Of a stretch of DNA of 64,000 bases, positions 1 to 11,691 are shown piece by piece. Position 1 is the first letter of the stretch. Every line of letters begins with the position of its first letter. The notes under the pieces were generated by a model, which was not told the origin of the DNA, made no database searches, and worked only from the letters and a program-made list of their open reading frames with translations. Made by a program: the position numbers and the translations under genes. This DNA comes from Smittia aterrima (lineage: Eukaryota > Arthropoda > Insecta > Diptera > Chironomidae), in NCBI GenBank assembly GCA_033063855.1, contig CP093831.1:27466001-27530000 (forward strand). The letters are read 5' to 3'.

Positions 1-8
1 TTAAATAA
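1..8 (+). CDS. Possible last codons of an upstream array member (partial)
   Basis: The window opens with TTAAATAA followed by ATAAAG. In the array, gene 6 ends with TTT AAA TAA AG and gene 8 with TTT AAA TAA, so these bases fit the last Phe-Lys-stop of a further copy whose body lies outside the window. The following bases to position 154 resemble the other inter-gene spacers, which supports the reading. It rests on very few bases and is an inference. Confidence 0.35.
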
Positions 9-154
9 ATAAAGATTTTAACCTGTTGAACTCTGATAAGTTTTCCAGTTGAAAAATCTCAACGGTCGTTTTTAAATTGCTAGAAAGAAGAGTTATTTTT
101 ATAGCAAAAAATCAAAACAAACAAATATTAAGAAGTTGAAGTGGAGGTGATCAG
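9..154 (+). promoter_or_regulatory. Array spacer / compact promoter of gene 1
   Basis: This stretch carries the block shared by the array spacers: AACGGTC at 61-67, a TTGCTAGAAA element, TTTTTATAGC (TATA-like) at 96-105, then an A-rich leader with CAAAACAAACAAA just before the ATG. The same order recurs upstream of the other seven genes. The block probably acts as core promoter plus 5' leader. That function is inferred from conservation and position only. Confidence 0.5.
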
Positions 155-2461
155 ATGTTTTCTAATAAGGCTCCAAAACGATTAAATGTTCTAAAAGGCG
201 GAAGGCCGTTGCGTTTGACCTCATCAGAAGAGTCTGAACTAGTCAAATGGATTGTCGAATGTGCTGAAAGCGGAAAACCAGCAAAAAAACGATCAGTTTT
301 GAATGCTGCGATAGAAATACTTCGACGAAAGAATGGAAAGCACAAAACTCTTTCAGCAAAATGGTATTATGGATTTCTACAACGTCACCCAGAACTGGAA
401 AAACAAAAAACATCAAAAGTATCTAAAGAAAGTAAAGAGTACAAGAAGGAAGTCTCAGAGAATCCTAAAAGTAGTTGCAGACTTTGTCTTGAGCTGCTGG
501 GGAATAAAATAGAAAGTAAATTTGTGAAAGGAGATCTCGAGATGAAAATAAACGAAATTTTCCCTTCGAATGTAAGCAAACATTAACTAAATCTTGATTC
601 CTTCTAATTCAATCTTTATCTTTAAGGTTCTTCGATTGCCGACAGCTTCATCGAATTCTCTCTGCATTTCCTGCTACGCCCAAGTTAATGACTTCCATCA
701 CTTCAGATCAACGATCATCAAAAAGCACTCGAACAGCGAACAATTTGAACTTTGCGAAATTAAAATGGAACAAATCGATTTCAATCCTGTCGTCAACATT
801 TTGGCGATTAAAGAAGAAGATTTAGGAGAATACGAATGGAATGCAGATGACTGGAACAATGAAGCAAACACAGACATCAACATTGAATGTGATCAACGAG
901 AATTAGAAATTCCTCAACTTCCAAACGATTCTGTAAACGCTTGGATAGAAATTCCTCAATCGGAAAATGATTTCGAGGAAGTTTTGAAAGAAATTAGAAA
1001 AGGAGAATTGCAAATTCATCAATTACAAATCGATCTTGACAAAGCTCTAAAGGAAATTGACAAAGGATCTTTCATCACCGACGCAGCTTTAAAGTTCAAC
1101 ATTTCGAAATCACATTTGAAGGATTTTGCCGAAAGATCGAGTTCTCCTCAAGAATTTGATCGGAAAATTGCAAATTGGATCAAAACTTCTGGCGAAATGT
1201 TTGATCCAAAGACGAAACGAAATGTTCTCGATGCTGCTAATCATTTGTCACAACTTGACTCATCCACGATCACAAATAAATTCAATGACAACTGGTTCCG
1301 AAGCTTTCTAAAGAGAAATCCTGATGTTCTTCTGCTAAATGTTTTGGATTGGAAACCAATTTCCGATGATATTACACAGGATTTTCCGGACAAAGCTTCA
1401 AATAATTCAGAGAATGAATTTGATTGGATTGAGGAACAAGCTGTGAACGCTGGAAAAAATAAATTTTCCGATGAAACATTAAAACTTGCTCTGGAAGAAA
1501 TTGAAAACGGAGCATCTATTAGATCGACTGCAAAAAAATACAATATTGGCAGAAAGGTTTTATATAACCGAAAAAAACATGGAGATCCTAGAAAAAGGTC
1601 AAACAAACCAATAATTTCCGATGTTTTAGAGAAGAGACTTGTCGAATGGATCGTTGCTTGTAATGAACTGGGTGACAAGAAGGATCATTCAAACATTTGT
1701 AAAGTTGTGTCGCATCTCTTCAGAAATCGAAATAACCAGGAAGCAAGAGTTAAAGATTGGGTTGATCGCTTTCTAAGACGACATCCTGAGACTTTAATTG
1801 AACCTTCAAAGTAAGTCATTCAAATAACAAAATGTTTTGTTTCTAACTTTAAATTTATTTCAGGGAATTAAAAAAGTCTGAATGCGATTTGTGTGGATAT
1901 CAACATACAAATCGATCTCTTGTGAGAAATCACATCCTCGCTGTTCATGCAAAGAAGAAGTTCAAATGCAAAATTTGTGAGAAGATATTTAATTCAATTC
2001 AGTGTCTTAGATATCATGCACGGGAGAAACATCCTGCGCCTGGAAAAGCAAAGAATTTTGTTTGTGAAGTTTGTGCAATAAGTTTCTACACATGGAAAGC
2101 TCTACACACACATTCTGTGAGTCACAAGGAAAAGAAAATTCATTGCGATTTTAAAGGATGCGTCAAGAAATTTTTAAGTGCAAACGAACTCGAAAATCAC
2201 AAACGCAATGACCACTACGGATTGAAAGATTTCAATTGTGATTTTCCTGGCTGCGACAAAGGTTACAGCACCAAACAAAGACTGAGACGACATCAAAAGG
2301 AGAAACACGAAGAACGACCGAAGTGTCCGATCAACAATTGCAGTTTTCGTGTTGGCCGTGCTGATTACATGAGAGATCATTTGAGGAGACACACAGATAT
2401 TGATGATCAAGAGCTGCAGGAATATTTATTGATTATTAAGAAAATGAAGTTGTCAACTTGA
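155..2461 (+). CDS. Array gene 1: CENP-B HTH / ZAD / pogo-type HTH / C2H2 protein
   Basis: Exons 155-571, 627-1810 and 1864-2461 join in phase to a 732-residue protein. Residues about 21-81 form a CENP-B/Tc5-type HTH ending WYYGFLQRHPEL. The ZAD has Cys108, Cys111, Cys152 and Cys155 and is split by the 55-nt intron 1 (donor GTAAGC, acceptor TTTAAG). An acidic linker leads to a psq-like HTH (about 279-307) with a CENP-B-like HTH (about 314-375, ending FLKRNPD), and a second psq plus CENP-B pair (about 419-531, ending FLRRHPE). Six C2H2 fingers fill exon 3 (about 540-720), the last three with C-x4-C spacing. ZAD domains usually dimerise and the HTH and C2H2 parts should bind DNA, so a nuclear DNA-binding role is likely. 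Targets are unknown. The stops after each exon-end reading frame are intronic. Confidence 0.8.
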
Positions 2462-2590
2462 ATTTTTGAAAATAAAAAATTTCAATGGAAAACTTAACGG
2501 TCGTTTTTAAATTGCTTGAAAGAAAAAAAGAATTTTATAGCAAAAAATCAAAACAAACAAAAATCTAGAAGTTGAAGTGGAGGTGATCAG
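2462..2590 (+). promoter_or_regulatory. Array spacer between genes 1 and 2
   Basis: This spacer of 129 nt has AATAAA about ten bases after the gene 1 stop, then AACGGTC at 2496-2502, TTTTATAGC at 2533-2541 and the CAAAACAAACAAA leader. It therefore appears to hold both the 3' end of gene 1 and the promoter of gene 2. The block from the leader into the coding start closely matches that of gene 1. Confidence 0.5.
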
Positions 2591-4908
2591 ATGTTTTCTA
2601 ATAAGGCTTCAAAACGATTAATTCATCTAAAAGGCGGAAGGCCATTGCGTTTGACCTCATCAGAAGAATCTGAACTAGTCAAATGGATTGTCGAATTTGC
2701 TGAAAGCGGAAAACCAGCGAAAAAACGAGCAATTTTGAATGCTGCGATAGAAATACTTCGACGAAAGAGTGGAAAGCACGAAACTCTTTCAGAAAAATGG
2801 TATTATGGATTCCTACAACGTCACCCAGAGCTGCGAAAACAAAAAACACCAAAAGTATCCAGAAAAAGTGATGATTGCAAGAAGGAAGCCTCAGAGAACC
2901 CTAAAAGTAGTTGCAGGCTTTGCCTTGAGCATCTTGAGAATGAAACAGAAAGTAAAACAGTGAAAGGAGATCTCGAGATGAAAATAAACGAAATTTTCCC
3001 TTCGAATGTAAGCAAACATTAAACTAATCTTGATTCCTTCTAACTCAATCTTTATCTTCAAGGTTCTCCGATCGCCGACAGCTTCATCGAATTCTCTCTG
3101 CATTTCCTGCTACGCCCAAGTAAATGACTTTCATGACTTCAGATCAACGATCATCAAAAAACATTTGAACAGCGAACAATTTGAACTTTGCGAGATTAAA
3201 ATGGAACAAATCGATTTCAATCCTGTCGTCAACCTTTTGGCGATTAAAGAAGAAGATTTAGGAGATTACGAATGGAACGCTGATGACTGGAACAATGAAA
3301 CAAACACAGAAATTAACATTGAATGTGATCAAACAGAATTGCAAATTCCTCAACTGCCAAACGATTCTGATAACGCTTGGATAAAAATTCCTCAGTCGGA
3401 AAACGATTTCGAGTTAGTTTTAGAAGAACTTAAAAAAGGAGAATTGCAAATTCATCAATTACAAATCGATCTTGACAAAGCTTTGAAAGCAATCGACAAA
3501 GGATCTCCCATCACCGACGCAGCATTAAAGTTCAAAATTTCGGAATCACATTTGAAGGATTTTGCAGACAGATCGGCTTCTCAAGAATTTGATCAGAAAA
3601 TTGCAAATTGGATCATAACTTCTGGCGAATTGTGTGATCCAAAGACGAAACGAAATGTTATCGATGCTGCAACTCATTTATCAAAACTCGACTCATCCAC
3701 GATCTCAAATGAATTTAATGACAACTGGTTCCGAAGTTTCCTAAAGAGAAATCCCGATGTGCTACTTTCAAATGTATTTAGTTTAGAATCAAACGCCGAT
3801 GAATCAACTGATGATCTTCCAGACGACAAAGCTTCAGATAAATCAGAGAACGAATTTGATTGGATTGAGGAACAAGTTGTGAACGCTGGAAAAAAATCAT
3901 TTACCGAGGAAACAATGAAACTTGCTTTGGAGGAAATTGAAAACGGAGCATCTATTAGATCGACTGGAAGAAAATACAAAATTGATAAAAGCACTTTATC
4001 TCGCAGACTAAAATTTGGCATCAAAAGAAGAAAGTCAAAGCCACAAATTCCTATCGCATTAGAGACAAGACTTGCTAAGTGGATCGTAGTTTGTAACGAA
4101 CTGGGTGACACGAAGGATCATTCAAACATTTATGAGATTGTGTCGCATCTCTTCAGAATTCTACAACGAAAGCTTTATCCCACAACTGTTGAAGATTGGG
4201 TTGATCGCTTCTTAAGACGACATCCTGAGACTTTAATTGAACCTCTAAAGTAAGTCAATTAAATTACAAAATATTCAACTTCTAATTTTTTTTTTATTTT
4301 TCAGGAAATTAGAAATGTTTGAATGCGATTTGTGTGCACGTCAATTCAAGGAAAAGAGCAGTTTGAGGTATCACATGCTCGCAATTCATTTCAAGACAAA
4401 GAAAGAGTTCAAGTGCAAAATCTGTGAAAAAACATTTACTACAATCAAAAGTCTTAAAAGACATGCAGGACAAGAACATCCTGCGCCTGGAAAAGCAAAG
4501 GATTTCGTTTGTGATGTTTGCGGAATAAGTTTTTACACAAAAATCAGTTTGAGATTACACTCAGTCCATCACAAGGAGAAAAAATTTCATTGCGATTTTG
4601 AAGGATGCAACAGGAAATTTTTAAGACCGAAAGAACTCGACAATCACAAACGTAATGAACATTACGGGTTGAAAGATTTCAAATGTGATTTTCCTGGCTG
4701 CGACAAAGGTTACAGCACCAGACAAAGACTGACACGACATCAAAAAGAGAAACACGAAGAACGAGCGAAATGTCCAATCAACGATTGCACTTTTCGTGTA
4801 AATCGCGCCGGTTACATGAAAGATCATTTGAAAAGACACACAGATATTGATGATCAAGAGCTGCAGGAATATTTATTGATTGTTAAGAAAATGAAATTAG
4901 GTAATTGA
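2591..4908 (+). CDS. Array gene 2: CENP-B HTH / ZAD / pogo-type HTH / C2H2 protein
   Basis: Exons 2591-3007, 3063-4249 and 4305-4908 give a 735-residue protein with the same layout as gene 1: N-terminal CENP-B-type HTH, ZAD split by intron 1, two psq plus CENP-B-like pairs in exon 2, six C2H2 fingers in exon 3. The first finger differs from most paralogues (begins CDLCARQF rather than CDLCGYQ). It is nearly identical to gene 3 in exon 1, most of exon 2 and exon 3, and the two share the same 3' spacer, so they come from a recent tandem duplication of about 2.46 kb. Its introns are 55 nt each. It is a probable nuclear DNA-binding protein with unknown targets. Confidence 0.8.
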
Positions 4909-5052
4909 ATTGGAAAATAAAGTTTCTGGATCAAACACGAAGAAAGATTGCTTAAACTTTTGACCCAACGATCATTTTGAAACTGATGGGAATAAAAAAA
5001 AATTATAGAAAAAAAAAATCAAAACAAACAAAAATCTAGAAGTTGAAAATAA
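4909..5052 (+). promoter_or_regulatory. Array spacer between genes 2 and 3
   Basis: This spacer of 144 nt carries AATAAA soon after the stop, an AACGATC variant of the AACGGTC motif near 4977, an AATTATAG box and the A-rich CAAAACAAACAAA leader. It is almost the same sequence as the spacer after gene 3, marking the edge of the recent gene 2/3 duplication. Confidence 0.45.
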
Positions 5053-7376
5053 ATGTTTTCTAATAAGGCTTCAAAACGATTAATTCATCTAAAAGGCGGA
5101 AGGCCATTGCGTTTGACCTCATCAGAAGAATCTGAACTAGTCAAATGGATTGTCGAATTTGCTGAAAGCGGAAAACCAGCGAAAAAACGAGCAATTTTGA
5201 ACGCTGCGATAGAAATACTTCGACGAAAGAGTGGAAAGCACGAAACTCTTTCAGAAAAATGGTATTACGGATTCCTACAACGTCACCCAGAGCTGCGAAA
5301 ACAAAAAACACCAAAAGTATCCAGAAAAAGTGATGATTGCAAGAAGGAAGCCTCAGAGAACCCTAAAAGTAGTTGCAGACTTTGCCTTGAGCTGCTCGAG
5401 CATGAAACAGAAAGTAAAACAGTGAAAGGAGATCTCGAGATGAAAATAAACGAAATTTTCCCTTCGAATGTAAGCAAACATAAACTAAATCTTAATTTAC
5501 ATACTTTAACACAATTTCACTCATTAAGGTTCTTCGATTGCCGACAGCTTCATCGAATTCTCTCTGCATTTCCTGCTACGCTCAAGTAAATGACTTCCAT
5601 CACTTCAGATCAACGATCATCAAAAAACATTTGAACAGCGAACAATTTGAACTTTGCGAGATTAAAATGGAACAAATCGATTTCAATCCTGTCGTCAACC
5701 TTTTGGCGATTAAAGAAGAAGATTTAGGAGAATACGAATGGAACGCTGATGACTGGAACAATGAAACAAACACAGAAATTAACATTGAATGTGATCAAAC
5801 AGAATTGCAAATTCCTCAACTGCCAAACGATTCTGATAACGCTTGGATAAAAATTCCTCAGTCGGAAAACGATTTCGAGGAAGTTCTAGAAGAAATTAGA
5901 AAAGGAGAATTGAAAATTCATCAATTACAAATCGATCTTGATAAAGCTTTGAAAGCAATCGACAAAGGATCTCCCATCACCGACGCAGCATTAAAGTTCA
6001 AAATTTCGGAATCACATTTGAAGGATTTTGCAGACAGATCGGTTTCTCCTCAAGAATTTGATCGGAAAATTGCAAATTGGATCAAGACTTCTGGCGAATT
6101 ATGTGATCCAAAGACGAAACAAAATGTTCTCGATGCTGCAACTCATTTATCCAAACTCGACTCATCCACGATCTCAAATGAATTCAATGACAACTGGTTC
6201 CGAAGTTTTCTAAAGAGAAATCCTGATGTGCTACTTCCAAATGTATTGAGATTAGAATCAAACGCCGATGAATCAACTGATGATCTTCCAGACGACAAAG
6301 CTTCAGATAAATCAGAGAACGAATTTGATTGGATTGAGGAACAAGTTGTCAACGCTGGATTAAAATCATTTACCGAGGAAACAATGAAACTTGCTTTGGA
6401 GGAAATTGAAAATGGAGCATCTATTAGATCGACTGGAAGAAAATACAAAATTGATAAAAGCACTTTATCTCGCAGACTAAAATTTGGCATCAAAAGAAGA
6501 AAGTCAAAGCCACAAATTCCTTTCGCATTAGAGACGAGATTTGCTGAGTGGATCGTAGTTTGTAACGAACTGGGTGACACGAAGGACCATTCAAACATTT
6601 ATGAGATTGTGTCGCATCTCTTCAGAATTCTACAACGAAAGCTTTATCCCACAACTGTTGAAGATTGGGTTGATCGCTTCTTAAGACGACATCCTGAGAC
6701 TTTAATTGAACCTCTAAAGTAAGTCAATTAAATTACAAAATATTCAACTTCTAATTTTTTTTTATTTTTCAGGAAATTAGAAATGTTTGAATGCGATTTG
6801 TGTGCACGTCAATTCAAGGAAAAGAGCAGTTTGAGGTATCACATGCCCGCAATTCATTTCAAGACAAAGAAAGAGTTCAAGTGCAAAATCTGTGAGAAAA
6901 CATTTACTACAATCAAAAGTCTTAAAAGACATGCAGGACAAGAACATCCTGCGCCTGGGAAAGCAAAGGATTTCGTTTGTGATGTTTGCGGAATAAGTTT
7001 TTACACAAAAATCAGTTTGAGATTACACTCAGTCCATCACAAGGAGAAGAAATTTCATTGCGATTTTGAAGGATGTGACAAAAAGTTTTTAAGACCAAAA
7101 GAGCTCGACAACCACAAACGTAATGAACATTACGGAATTAAAACTTACAAATGTCAATATCCCGGCTGCGACAAAGGTTACAGCACCAGACAAAGACTGA
7201 CACGACATCAAAAAGAGAAACACGAAGAACGAGCGAAATGTCCAATCAACAATTGCACTTTTCGTGTAAATCGCGCCGGTTACATGAAAGATCATTTGAA
7301 GAGACACAAGGATATTGATGATCAAGAGCTGCAGGAATATTTATTGATTGTTAAGAAAATGAAATTAGGTAATTGA
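5053..7376 (+). CDS. Array gene 3: CENP-B HTH / ZAD / pogo-type HTH / C2H2 protein
   Basis: Exons 5053-5469, 5529-6718 and 6773-7376 give a 736-residue protein. It has the same domain order as genes 1 and 2: a CENP-B-type HTH at about 21-81, the ZAD, two psq plus CENP-B-like pairs and six C2H2 fingers. Exon 1 is almost identical to that of gene 2, but intron 1 (59 nt) has a different interior and acceptor region that resembles intron 1 of gene 6, so exchange between copies has not respected gene borders. Finger 4 and the start of finger 5 differ from gene 2 (for example CQYPGC in place of CDFPGC). A DNA-binding role is likely by domain content. No target can be deduced. Confidence 0.8.
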
Positions 7377-7532
7377 ATTGGAAAATAAAGTTTCTGGATC
7401 AAACACGAAGAAAGATTGCTTAAACTTTTGACCCAACGATCATTTTGAAACTGATGGGAATAAAAAAAAATTATAGAAAAAAAAATCAAAACAAACAAAA
7501 ATAAAGAAGTTGAAAATAAATGTTCTAAAATC
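7377..7532 (+). promoter_or_regulatory. Array spacer between genes 3 and 4, with a two-codon upstream ORF
   Basis: This spacer has AATAAA just after the gene 3 stop, the AACGATC-type motif, a TTATAG box and the A-rich leader. At 7520-7528 it contains ATG TTC TAA. In genes 1-3 the true start reads ATGTTTTCTAAT at this position, so this mini-ORF looks like the old start codon after loss of two bases. Gene 4 now starts 13 nt further on, at 7533. Confidence 0.5.
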
Positions 7533-9498
7533 ATGGAATGTGGCCAAACAGAAGGCTCTGAGAATCCTCAAAGTAACTGCAGACTCTGCCTTGAGCTTAT
7601 CGACAATGAAACAGAAAAGAAATTAGTGAAAGGAGATCTCGAAATGAAAATAAACGAAATTTTCTCTTCGAATGTAAGCAAACATAAACAAAATCCTAAT
7701 TTCTTCTAATTTAATCTTTATTTTCAAGGTTCTTCAATTGCCGACAGCTTCATCGAATTCTCTCTGTATTTCCTGCTACGCTCAAGTAAATGACTTTTAT
7801 CACTTCAGATCAACGATCATCAAGAAGCATGAAAGTTACTCGAACTGCGAACAATTTGAACTTTGCGAGATTAAAATGGAACAAATCGATTTCAATCCTG
7901 TCGTCAACATTTTGGCGATTAAAGAAGAAGATTTAGGAGATTACGAGTGGAATGCTGATGACTGGAACAATGAAGCTGATGCAGAAATCAACACTGAATG
8001 TGATCAAAGAGAATTGGAAATTCCTCAATCGGAAAACGTTCTCGGCAATGTCTTGCAAGCAATTGACAAAGGATCTTCCATCACCGACGCAGCTTTAAAC
8101 TTCAACATTTCGGAATCACATTTGAAGGATTTTGGCGACAAATCGAGTTCTCCTCAAGAATTTGATCGAAAAATTGCAAATTGGATCATAACTTCTGGCG
8201 AAATGTGCGATCCAAAGACGAAACAAAATGTTCTCGATGCTGCAACTCATTTATCCAAACTCGACTCATCCACTATCTCAAATGAATTCAATGACAACTG
8301 GTTCCGAAGCTTTCTAAAGAGAAATCCTGATGTGCTACTTGCAAAAGTATTGATTTTAAAATCAAACGCTGATGATACAACTGAGGATCCTAAAGACGAC
8401 AAAGCTTTAGATAACTCAGAAAACGAAACTGATTGGATCAAGAAGCAATCTGAAAACGCTGGAAAAAAATCATTTACCGAGGAAACGATGAAACTTGCAT
8501 TGAAGGAAATTGAAAACGGAGCAACTGTCTATTCGATTGAAAAGAAATACAAAATTGCCAGAAATACTTTGATTCGCAGACAAAAATTTGGTATCAATAT
8601 CAAAAGAAGAAAGTCTGACCAGCCATTAATTTCTGTCGCATTAGAGATAAGACTTGCTGAGTGGATCGTTCTTTGTAACGAACTTGGTGACACGAAGAAT
8701 CATTCAAACATTTGTGAGATTGTTTCGCGTTTCATAAAAATTCAAAAACGAAAGCACTGTCTTGCAATGGTTGAAGATTGGGTTGATCGCTTCTTAAGAC
8801 GACATCCTGAGACTTTAATTGAACCTTCGAAGTAAGTCATTCATTTATCAAAATATTTAACTTCTAGATAACTTTAAATTCTTTTTTTTTTCAGGGAATT
8901 AGAAAAATTTGAGTGCGATGTGTGTGGATATCAACAGACGAATAAATTTGTTCTAAGAAATCACATCCTCGATACTCATTCTAAAACAAAGAAAAAGTTC
9001 AAATGCAAAATCTGTGAGAAGGCAATTATTTCAATCTCTAGTCTAAAACAACATGAACTTGAGCAACATCCCGCGCCTGGAAGTACAAAGAACTTTGTTT
9101 GTAAAGTTTGTGCTAAAAGCTTCTACACAAAAAAATATCTTGACCTTCACGCAGTTTATCACAAGGAAAAGAAATTTCATTGCGATTTTAAAAGATGCAA
9201 CAAGAAATTTTTAAGACAGAAACAACTCTACAACCACAAACGCAATGAACACTATGGAATTAAAAATTTCAAATGCAATTTTCCTGGCTGCGACAAAGCT
9301 TACAGCACCAGACAAAGACTGAAAAGACATCAAAAGGAGAAACACGAGGAACGACCGAAATGTCCTGTGAATTATTGCACTTTTCGTGTTGGTCGAGATG
9401 CTTATATGAAAGATCATTTGAAGAGACACACAGATATTGATGAACAAGAGCTGCAGGAATATTTATTGATTGTTAAGAAAATGAAATTGGTAACTTGA
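7533..9498 (+). CDS. Array gene 4: short form, ZAD / pogo-type HTH / C2H2 (no N-terminal HTH)
   Basis: Exons 7533-7673, 7729-8831 and 8895-9498 give a 615-residue protein. Exon 1 encodes only 47 residues, going almost straight into the first half of the ZAD (Cys16, Cys19; second pair Cys60, Cys63). The N-terminal CENP-B-type HTH of genes 1-3 is missing. Exon 2 also lacks part of the acidic repeat but keeps both psq plus CENP-B-like pairs, and exon 3 keeps six C2H2 fingers. The start at 7533 is chosen because it is the first ATG in frame with the ZAD; the upstream ATG at 7520 stops after two codons. Intron 2 is the longest of the set (63 nt). Confidence 0.75.
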
Positions 9499-9634
9499 AT
9501 TCTTGAAAATAGAAATTTTCAATTTAAAATCTCAACGGTCAATTTGAAAATTGCTAGAAACGCAAAAATAAATTTTATAGCAAAAAATCAAAACAAACAA
9601 AAATTAAGAAGTTCAAGATAAATATTTTTAAATC
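9499..9634 (+). promoter_or_regulatory. Array spacer between genes 4 and 5
   Basis: This spacer of 136 nt has AACGGTC, TTGCTAGAAA, TTTTATAGC and the CAAAACAAACAAA leader in the usual order. The poly(A)-like element after gene 4 is AATAGA rather than AATAAA. Where genes 1-3 have their ATG, this spacer reads ATATTTTTAAATC, so the ancestral start seems mutated and the gene starts at 9635. Confidence 0.45.
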
Positions 9635-11574
9635 ATGGAATATTGCCAGAGAAAAGGCTCAGTAAATTGTCAAAGCAACTGTAGACTCTGTCTTGAGTTG
9701 CTGGATAATGAAACAGAAGGAAAATCAGTAAAAGGAGATCTCGAAATGAAAATAAACGAAATTTTTCCTTCGAATGTAAGCAAACATAAACAAAATCTTA
9801 ATTTCTTCTAATTCAATCTTTATTTTCAAGGTTCTTCGATTGCCGACAGCTTCATCGAATTCTCTCTGCATTCCCTGCTACGCCCAAGTAAATGACTTTC
9901 ATCTCTTCAGATCAACGATCATCAAAAAGCACTCGAACTGCGAGCAATTTGAACTTTGCGAAATTAAAATGGAACAAATCGGCTGTAATCCTGCCGTCAA
10001 CATTTTGGCAATCAAAGAAGAAGATTTAGGAGAATACGAGTGGAATGATGATGACTGGAACAATGAAACTTACACAGATTTCAACATTGAATGTGAGCAA
10101 CGAGAATTGGAAATTCATCAATCGGAAAACGTTCTCGACAATGTCTTGATGGAAATTGACAAAGGATCTTCCATCACTGACGCAGCTTTAAAGTTCAAAA
10201 TTTCGGAATCACATTTGAAGGATTTTGGCGACAGTTCGGATTCTCCTCAAGAATTTGATCGGAAAATTGCAAATTGGATCATAACTTCTGGCGAAATGTG
10301 TGATCCAAAGACGAAACAAAATGTTCTTGATGCTGCAAATCATTTATCCAAACTCAACTCATCCACGATCACAAATGAATTCAATGACAATTGGTTCCGA
10401 TGTTTTCTAAAAAGAAATCCTGATGTGCTACTTCCAAAAGTATTCATTTTAAAATCAAATGCTGATGAAACAACTGATGATCCTAAAGATGACAAAGCTT
10501 TAGATATTTCAGAGAACGAAATTGATTGGATTGAGGAACAAGCTATAAACGCTGGATTAAAATCATTTACCGAGGAAACCATGAAACTTGCTTTGAAAGA
10601 AATTGAAAATGGAGCCAATGCCTATAAGACAGGAAAGAAATACAAAATTGGCAGAAATATTTTGATTCGCAGACATAAACTTCAAAGCAAGAGAAGAAAG
10701 TCAAAGCAGCAGCCACAAATTTCTCGCGCATTGGAGACGAGACTTGCCGAATGGACCGTTCTTTGTCACGAACTGGGTGACACGAAGAATCATTCCAACA
10801 TTTGTGAGATTGTTTCGCACTTTATGAAAATTCAGAAACGAAAGCACTGTCTTGCAATGGTTGAAGATTGGGTTGATCGCTTCTTAAGACGACATCCTGA
10901 GACGTTAATTGAACCTTCGAAGTAAGTCATTCAATTATAAAAATATTTGATTTCTAACTTTAAATTCTTTTTTCAGGGAATTAGAAAAGTTTGAATGCGA
11001 TTTGTGTGAATATCAACACACAAAACGATCTCTTGTAAGATATCATATCCGAGCTGTCCATGCAAAGAAAAAGTTCAATTGCAAAATCTGTGAGAAAACA
11101 TTTAAAACAATCAATTGTCTTAAAAATCATGTTCTTGAACAACATCCTGCTCCTGAAAGTACAAAGAACTTTGTTTGTGAAGTTTGCGCAAAAAGCTTCA
11201 ACACCAAAAGATTTCTTCACTTTCACGCTAAGCTTCACAAGGAGAGAAAAATTCATTGCGACTTTGAAGGATGCAACAAAACATTTTTAAAATCGAAAAA
11301 ACTCAAGAAGCACCAGCGCAGTGATCACTTGGGAATAAAAGATTTCAAATGTGATTTTCCTGGCTGCGAAAAAGGTTACAGCAACAAGCAAAGACTGACG
11401 CGACATCAAATAGACTCACACGAGGAACCATCGAAATGTCCAGTCAACGATTGCAGTTTTCGTGTTGGTCGCGCTGCTTTCATGAAAAATCATTTGAAGA
11501 GACACACAGATATTGATGATCAAGAACTGCAGGAATATTTATTGATTGTAAAGAAAATGAAATTGTCAACTTGA
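9635..11574 (+). CDS. Array gene 5: short form, ZAD / pogo-type HTH / C2H2 (no N-terminal HTH)
   Basis: Exons 9635-9775, 9831-10921 and 10977-11574 give a 609-residue protein, the shortest of the array. As in gene 4, exon 1 has 47 codons and no HTH; the ZAD cysteines are Cys16, Cys19, Cys60 and Cys63. Two psq plus CENP-B-like pairs follow in exon 2 and six C2H2 fingers in exon 3. The ZAD half in exon 1 and the start of intron 1 are nearly the same as in gene 6. Exon 3 is most like that of gene 7. The short form keeps every part that could dimerise or contact DNA apart from the first HTH. Confidence 0.75.
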
Positions 11575-11691
11575 ATCCTTGAAATAAAGTTTTTCATTAA
11601 AAATCTCATCATTTTCAAACTGCTAGAAACGAAAAAAAATTTATAGAAAAAATATCAAAACAAACAAAAATTATAAATTGAAAGATAAATC
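11575..11691 (+). promoter_or_regulatory. Array spacer between genes 5 and 6
   Basis: This spacer of 117 nt has AATAAA about ten bases after the gene 5 stop, an ACTGCTAGAAA element, a TTTATAG box and the A-rich leader. The AACGGTC motif is degenerate here (ATCATTTTC), the weakest version in the array, next to the copy that carries frameshifts. Confidence 0.4.

Noticed and set aside
572..610. Reading exon 1 of the array genes on to the in-frame TAA after SNVSKH as complete 143-residue proteins
   Set aside because: A GTAAGC donor sits before it in every copy, the ZAD would be cut in half, and the next exon in phase supplies the second cysteine pair. The extra residues are intronic.
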